Below are positions 22,211-27,382 of a stretch of 27,382 nucleotides of DNA, piece by piece; position 1 is the stretch's first letter; the number at the start of each line of letters is the position of its first letter. The notes under the pieces were generated by a model. The model did no database searches and was not told the origin of the DNA. It saw nothing but the letters and a program-made list of their open reading frames with translations. Source of the stretch: Conidiobolus incongruus B7586. Its lineage: Eukaryota; Entomophthoromycota; Entomophthoromycetes; Entomophthorales; Conidiobolaceae. Made by a program: the position numbers and the translations under genes. The DNA is taken from contig JNEM01010357.1 in the NCBI GenBank assembly GCA_000697335.1, positions 1-27,382 on the forward strand. The letters run 5' to 3'.

Positions 22211-23572
22211 TATTTAACAAATTTGATTCACTATTAGATTGAAAATCTTAAAATCAAATTATACTGAGTAATCTGTATAATCTTTGGTTATCTATTGAAA
22301 AGATTATATAGTAAATAAATTAATTATCAAAACAGAATTAAAAATCAATTTATTAAAAAGGAGAAATTATTACAATTTAAGTATTTTAATTAAATATTTA
22401 ATAATAAATTATATTTTGAAATTAATAATTTTGATATTTGAAAATAATATTAATAATACAAATTTAAAAGTAATAAAAAAATAGTTGTATTTTTAATTTA
22501 TTGATTATATATTATTGAAATTAATAATTGAATGATATAGTATTTTCAATTTTTGGTTATATTAGTTTGAAAAATGATTAATGAAAAAAATGATTTAACA
22601 AACTGATTCAATCATTCTCTATTAATATATCTATTATTTTACTTATAAAGTAAGTTTATCAATTTTTCAAATTATGAAATATTCATTCTCTTAAATAATT
22701 GAAATAGTGGCTCATAGAATTTGAATTGTAAGTAGAGATTATCCACGTAATGTTACAATTATAAACTACATTTATTAAATTTTTTCCTTGAAATCAATAG
22801 TAAAGCAATTGAATTGTATCATGCTGATCTCATGTGTAGTATCTAGTTATTCAATATTTTTAACCTTAAAATTTTAATTCCAAATATTATGATTTAAATT
22901 GTTCACCTTGCTTTTTTATTTTATATTAATTATATTTTTTGTTGCCAAATAATATATTTAATTAATATACAATATTCTATTGAATTTTCAAATAATGTCA
23001 TTGCAAGTATTGATAAAAATATGAATACTATTATATATAATATTATATAATAATTATTATATTATTGGATTAAATTTAAAATACAAAAATTATATCATGT
23101 TAAGTTTTCAGATACAAGTGATTTGAAACCGATTTTGTTGAGATTCTCAAAGTCAAATATCAACGAATTACTGTATTTCATTTTGCATCTTTCTAATTAT
23201 ATCATTATATATATTTCCTTTTGATATTAATTTTGAGTAGTTATATATGATTTGAGATTATAATTATTCAAGTTCAAACCAATTATGTTAAATTAATAGT
23301 ATATTAACTTGTATTATTTTCATTATTAATTAATTCAATTTTTTAATTTTATAATATTCGAGTATATTGATATGGTTAAAGCTTATATTCTAATTTTAAT
23401 TAATAATTAATATTAAATCAATATTTATACGAGGCTTAAAGATAAAATTGAAAATAAGAGTTATTTAAATAAAAATATAGAAAAATGTATAATTCAAAAC
23501 TTAGTAAAGAAAAAAATTAATGTTGAAGAATTGTAGAATAATAAAATATTCTTGATAATAAATTGAAAATAT
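22211..23572. other. AT-rich spacer between mariner and tRNA
   Basis: No gene, RNA or element was recognised. Composition is uniformly AT-rich. The 63-codon frame at 23494-23685 only runs across the tRNA gene on the same strand and is not a protein. Confidence 0.6.
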
Positions 23573-23576
23573 AAAA
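23573..23576 (-). terminator. RNA polymerase III terminator (TTTT)
   Basis: Four T on the minus strand, three bases past the 3' end of the tRNA gene. This is the usual minimal stop signal for polymerase III. Confidence 0.7.
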
Positions 23577-23579
23577 GCA

Positions 23580-23652
23580 TGCTCCCTGTCGGGCTCGAAC
23601 CGACGACCTCGAGATTATGAGACTCACGCGCTACCAACTGCGCCAAAGAAGC
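23580..23652 (-). tRNA. tRNA-Met (CAU), elongator type, no intron
   Basis: 73 nt including the discriminator A. The acceptor stem GCTTCTT pairs with AGGGAGC (two G-T pairs). The D arm is GCGC-AGTTGGTA-GCGC, the anticodon loop CTCATAA gives CAT, and the T arm GTCGG-TTCGAGC-CCGAC is perfect. Internal A box (TGGCGCAGTTGG) and B box (GGTTCGAGCC) promoters are intact. The acceptor and anticodon arms resemble fungal elongator tRNA-Met, not the initiator. It lies between the two inverted mariner copies. Confidence 0.97.
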
Positions 23653-23821
23653 TATTTTATTAACGATAATATTGGTATAAAACACAAAATGATTGTCACT
23701 ACTGGTACTTTTATTTTCATTCTATCTTTGTTATTATATATATCATAAATTATTTTTTTCATATTCTCTACACTCTTTTTTCCTCTACTCTCTTCTCTAT
23801 TATTATTTATACTTTCATTAA

Positions 23822-24112
23822 TTACTCAAGTTACCACAATTCTCAACTATCCAACCCTGTAAACCTTGTTTAATATTGTCGCGGATCGGGAGGTCAGCTC
23901 ACCATTCAACTTTAATCATTCGTCCTTATTCAGAACATGATCCACATACATATACGTTACACAATCCTGGTACAATGCGAAATACCGGACAACAGCTACA
24001 AATGGTGTTTCAACACATTTGCCAAGGATTGATAGCACTATAAAATCGTCACTGAGCGCATATTTGCTCTGGGATCATCTCGATCAAGGCCCAGCCCTAC
24101 ATCTTGATATTT
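23822..24112 (+). pseudogene. GC-richer island, possible protein-kinase relic
   Basis: This block is far less AT-rich than its surroundings, and the balanced composition continues to about 24220. A plus-strand frame is open for 73 codons from 23822 and includes LQMVFQHICQGLIAL. After a stop the same frame gives a stretch resembling the kinase catalytic loop and DF region (AHICSGIISIK, then ILIF), loosely like fungal FunK1-type kinases. The catalytic Asp-containing motif is not intact. The minus strand is also partly open, and an unidentified structured RNA cannot be excluded. Confidence 0.25.
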
Positions 24113-24220
24113 TAATAAAACCCTTTAAGTATCTCGTTAGCAACTCTTAGCCCACTTTACTGGATCTATTTTAATCCTTATAGCAGGGCTACTTTACAGC
24201 AGACCCGTAGTATATACAAT

Positions 24221-24670
24221 AAAAATAGGTTTTATTGTAATAATAGTTTAAATTGTTATTGTGGTTTCAAATTAATCACAAAAAATAAATTATGAATATA
24301 TAAATTGGAAGTTACTATTATAAAATGTTGATATGAATAACAAAAATAATTCCAAGTTATTGAAAAAAGAAAATAGTTTGACAAAAGGTATAATAATATG
24401 ATTCAAATTACAGTATAGAATTTGATCTTTTTCATTTTAGTATTTACTTGAATGAATAATAGTTATAACCTGAGAATCTTATTTACTCTTTTTTAAAATA
24501 TCTATAACACTATTTCTAAAATTTTATTTTTGATTTGATATATGATTGAAGAATGTAAAATTTGGTTATTATTTTATCATTTACTAAAATCGATTGATTA
24601 AATATATATATATATATTGATAAGATTTAATAAAAATTAGTTTTATTGATGTAATAATAAAAAATCGATA
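24221..24670. other. AT-rich spacer
   Basis: No gene or RNA was recognised. A short TA repeat lies near 24604-24618. Confidence 0.6.
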
Positions 24671-25475
24671 TTAAAAATAATTGGGATTATCAGAAAAATA
24701 TCTAGCAAAGCCATCGTGAAGTTCCAATCCTCCATTTAGTTCACAATATAATTTTGAATAGTACTTGTCTTGAAGGAGTTGGTTAAGTTTTGACCCATAT
24801 ACATCTAAATGCTTGCATCTAGGCGAAAACCTATAGTCTTAATATCCTGATTGATCTCCTTGGAAGAACAACTGATTTCCAAGGGTCTCCTAATTAATTC
24901 ACATTGTTTTTAAAACCAACTATGCGTTATGAATTGTTGCTAATGAATCGCTCTATTGAATACCCTGACCTACACTCAAAGGAAGTTTAAAACCAGACAT
25001 CCTGCTCTTCATTCAAATATTTGTATTGAGGTTAGCAAATGTAGTGCATAGCTGAAATGTTAATGATAATATATCTGTATAAAATAGCACCAAAATTAAG
25101 GTTGAACTCTCAACTTATTTTCAGGACATTTTTCATTCAAATAGTCAAAAATCAATTCTTTATCAAATACCATTTCATCATTATCAAAAACTACAGTAGA
25201 TGTCTGGTTTCATTTACTATCACTTAAATTTTTATTAAAAATTGCATTATGTTTAGGCATATATGATCTTCGTCAAATTTTAATAATTGCGAATCGAACT
25301 TTAGATGGGGCCAAAGGAATGGAGTCGAAATAGTTCCATAACACATCAATTAGTCAATCTCTAATTAAAATTTTGCAAGTTACTTTACCCTATAGCTCAA
25401 GCAAATTTTGGCTATAATGGCAAAAGGACTCTCACTGTATTGCATATCAAAAACCATATCATATAATTGAGCCAT
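24671..25475 (-). pseudogene. decayed gene of unknown family, about 800 bp
   Basis: The minus strand reads as natural protein across the block but in changing frames, with several breaks. It begins near an ATG at 25475 (MAQLYDMVFDMQYSESPF). An inner part reads LWNYFDSIPLAPSKVRFAII, another VFDNDEMVFDKELIFDYL, and the end near 24671-24830 reads SKLYCELNGGLELHDGFARY before a stop. No domain or family was recognised, so it could come from a host gene, a transposon or a virus-like element. It lies between the tRNA and the right mariner copy. The loss of G and C is in line with the AT drift seen in the mariners. Confidence 0.5.
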
Positions 25476-25904
25476 TTTGAACACTTTAATTTATCAATTT
25501 TGATCTATGACAATATCCAATTTTAATAATGCTTTATATCAAATTTTCTAAACTTATGTGTTAATTTTATTGGAACATTTTTTTCTCCAAATATTCTGAT
25601 TCTGGATCCAATAGCATTTAAGTTTTAATTTTTTATTCTCAAAATGTAAATCTTCAGTATTTTTTTTATAAATTTGCAAGTATCAATTTCCTAGATTTTT
25701 CTACTCTTTATTCATCAAATTGATTCATATATTAATTATAAAATGAATATTTAAATATATTACATTTATAATTCATAAAAAATATATAATAGCAAATGAA
25801 TTTGGTAATGATACAATAATTATTTGATATTTAGAAGATCATTAATAAAATGTTAATATAATATAAGATTAAATTTTAAATGAAAACTATTAATTTCAAA
25901 TAAT
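25476..25904. other. AT-rich spacer
   Basis: Nothing recognised between the decayed gene and the right mariner copy. Confidence 0.6.
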
Positions 25905-25906
25905 TA

Positions 25907-27206
25907 TTACTATAGAATCAAAAAAATAGGAAATTTTTTAATTTCTGATTTTTCAAACATATTATTAGTTTCAAATAAAAATATATATATAAAATAAATA
26001 AGAAAATAAATAGTTTTGAATTATATATATATATAATAATTTTTTTGATTAAAAAATTAATTTTTTAAAATTGGTTGTTTAATTTAATTATACTTAAACT
26101 AAATAGTAACTATCAAAAGTTTTTTATTTTAGTATTAGTAAAATTTAACCACAAACCTTTTATAATCATTTAAAATTTATAAGTAACTTTTAATAATAAA
26201 ATATTATTTAAATTAACAATTTATCACTAGGTAAATTACTTTAAGGTTAAGAGAAAAACTATTTAAAACCTATTAAAATTTAAAAGATTAATTTTAACTA
26301 TTACTTTTTTAATTATTAATAAAGTGAAAAATTATATTAGAAAATACCTTTTTATTTTAGTTAAAGAGTTATCAAAATACTTTAATATTAGTTACACAAG
26401 TATTTTATATATATTAAAGTTTAAATTAAAATTAATTAATAAAAATATAAAATAAATACCTTATAATTTAACTAAAGCTTAAAAAAAACTAAAGTAGCTA
26501 TTATTAAATAAAACTTATTAAGGTATAATTAGAAACTAAAGTTTTTATAGTGAATTATTATAATTAATAAATTTTAAATTTTTTTATATAATCTTTTATT
26601 AAAATATAAATTAAAGTATTAAGTTAAATTAACCCCTTTTACAAATTCCTTTAAATAAATACTTTGTTAATAAACAAATATTGATTGTTATAATAAATTA
26701 TAATAGCATATATTATTTTTATTTAGTTTTTAAAAGAAAATCAATTAATAATAAACTTTAAATTTCTTTTTTAAATAACATTATATTTAATTGGTATTTT
26801 TAATATAATTTAAGAAAACCTATTATTTTACATGATAATTATAAAATATATAAATTTAAAGTTATAAAAACTTTCTAATTAAAAATAACTAGAAAAAAAC
26901 TATATCTAATATATTTTTTAGATTATAACTTATATAATTATAATTGTTTTATGTAATTAATAAACTAGTTTATAAAAAAGAAAATTTCTACAAAAAAATT
27001 TAATTAGTTTATTAAATATTAAATTTTAGTCAGTAATAAAAAGAATTATTTTTTAGATGTTAGATCATTATTAAAAATATAGAAAAAAGTTATTAGGAAT
27101 AAAAGAAATTATTAATTTTATATTATATATTTATTTTGACTTTTTATATATTAAAATGTTTTTTTTTCAATCACAAAAAATTCCCATTATTTAAATTACA
27201 AAATAA
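25907..27206 (+). mobile_element. mariner copy B, 1300 bp, inverted relative to copy A
   Basis: Same element as 20497-21806 in the opposite orientation, with the same terminal repeats and a TA on each side (25905-25906, 27207-27208). Most of the transposase region matches copy A at roughly 85-90% by eye, with many G/C to A/T differences. The first 230 bp or so are almost identical. The second catalytic Asp is still seen as His-Asp-Asn at 26831-26839, supporting the mariner call. Stops and frame changes make it inactive. Beyond it, 27209-27382 is AT-rich spacer with nothing recognised. Confidence 0.85.
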
Positions 27207-27382
27207 TATTATATTTAAATTTTTTAAATTAAAATTTTTTTTATTAAAATTATTTAATATAAATTTCTTAAAAAGTAATAAACTCTTGAAGATTAAAGTT
27301 TAAATTTATTTAGTTATTAAATTACTATTTTTATTAAAATAATATAAGGGTATCTTTTTTTAATGACATTATAATATATATT

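Noticed and set aside
23494-23685. 63-codon minus-strand frame
   Set aside because: Runs through the tRNA-Met gene on the same strand; its non-AT-rich part is tRNA sequence.
24671-25475. Reassigned genetic code as an explanation for the breaks in the decayed gene
   Set aside because: The intact host genes use TGG for Trp and read normally with the standard code, and this block also changes frame, so decay is the simpler view.
1-27382. CRISPR array, bacterial operon signals, ribosomal RNA
   Set aside because: No spaced repeats, no Shine-Dalgarno context, no rRNA-like sequence; the genes are eukaryotic.

Overview
This window looks like a piece of a fungal nuclear genome with very AT-rich spacers. 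Four things point that way: short GT-AG introns (49 and 59 nt), a fungal SFP1-type zinc-finger regulator, a serine/threonine-rich secreted protein with a GPI-anchor-like tail, and a eukaryotic Argonaute. The zinc-finger and Cys-rich protein types, the AT-saturated spacers and the decayed mariner elements suggest an early-diverging (zygomycete-grade) fungus, perhaps Harpellales-like. That placement is inference. Host genes stand out as islands of more balanced base composition.

Layout: 1-3475 is an AT-rich desert. About 3476-6232 is one transcription unit on the minus strand encoding the SFP1-like zinc-finger protein, with a TATA-like box about 530 bp upstream of its ATG. Just upstream lies a decayed coding island, possibly a retroelement protease fossil. 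6690-12180 is a second desert. A 94-codon minus-strand ORF at 12182-12466 has the layout of a diverged mitochondrial ribosomal protein uS19, and a short coding-like fragment follows it. 13229-15764 is a complete, single-intron Argonaute with all four catalytic residues. A 48-codon ORF lies at 17393, and the Cys-rich surface protein is on the minus strand at 17928-18665, with a likely 5' intron.

The right third (19785-27206) is a mariner graveyard around an elongator tRNA-Met(CAU) gene at 23580-23652. An old mariner (plus strand) is split by a younger 1.3-kb mariner (minus strand). A second copy of the younger element lies 4.1 kb away in opposite orientation, giving a pair of 1.3-kb inverted arms. 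Between the arms are the tRNA, a kinase-like relic and an 800-bp decayed gene of unknown family.

The genes do not form an operon or pathway. The one plausible functional link is speculative: an Argonaute gene lies in the same window as a large inverted repeat of transposons, the kind of structure that can feed small-RNA silencing. No Dicer or RNA-dependent RNA polymerase is visible here. I found no clearly new biological system. The most unusual items are the nested and inverted mariners with patchy divergence, the modular 16-cysteine surface protein with a possible second N-terminus, and the near-perfect dyad upstream of Argonaute.
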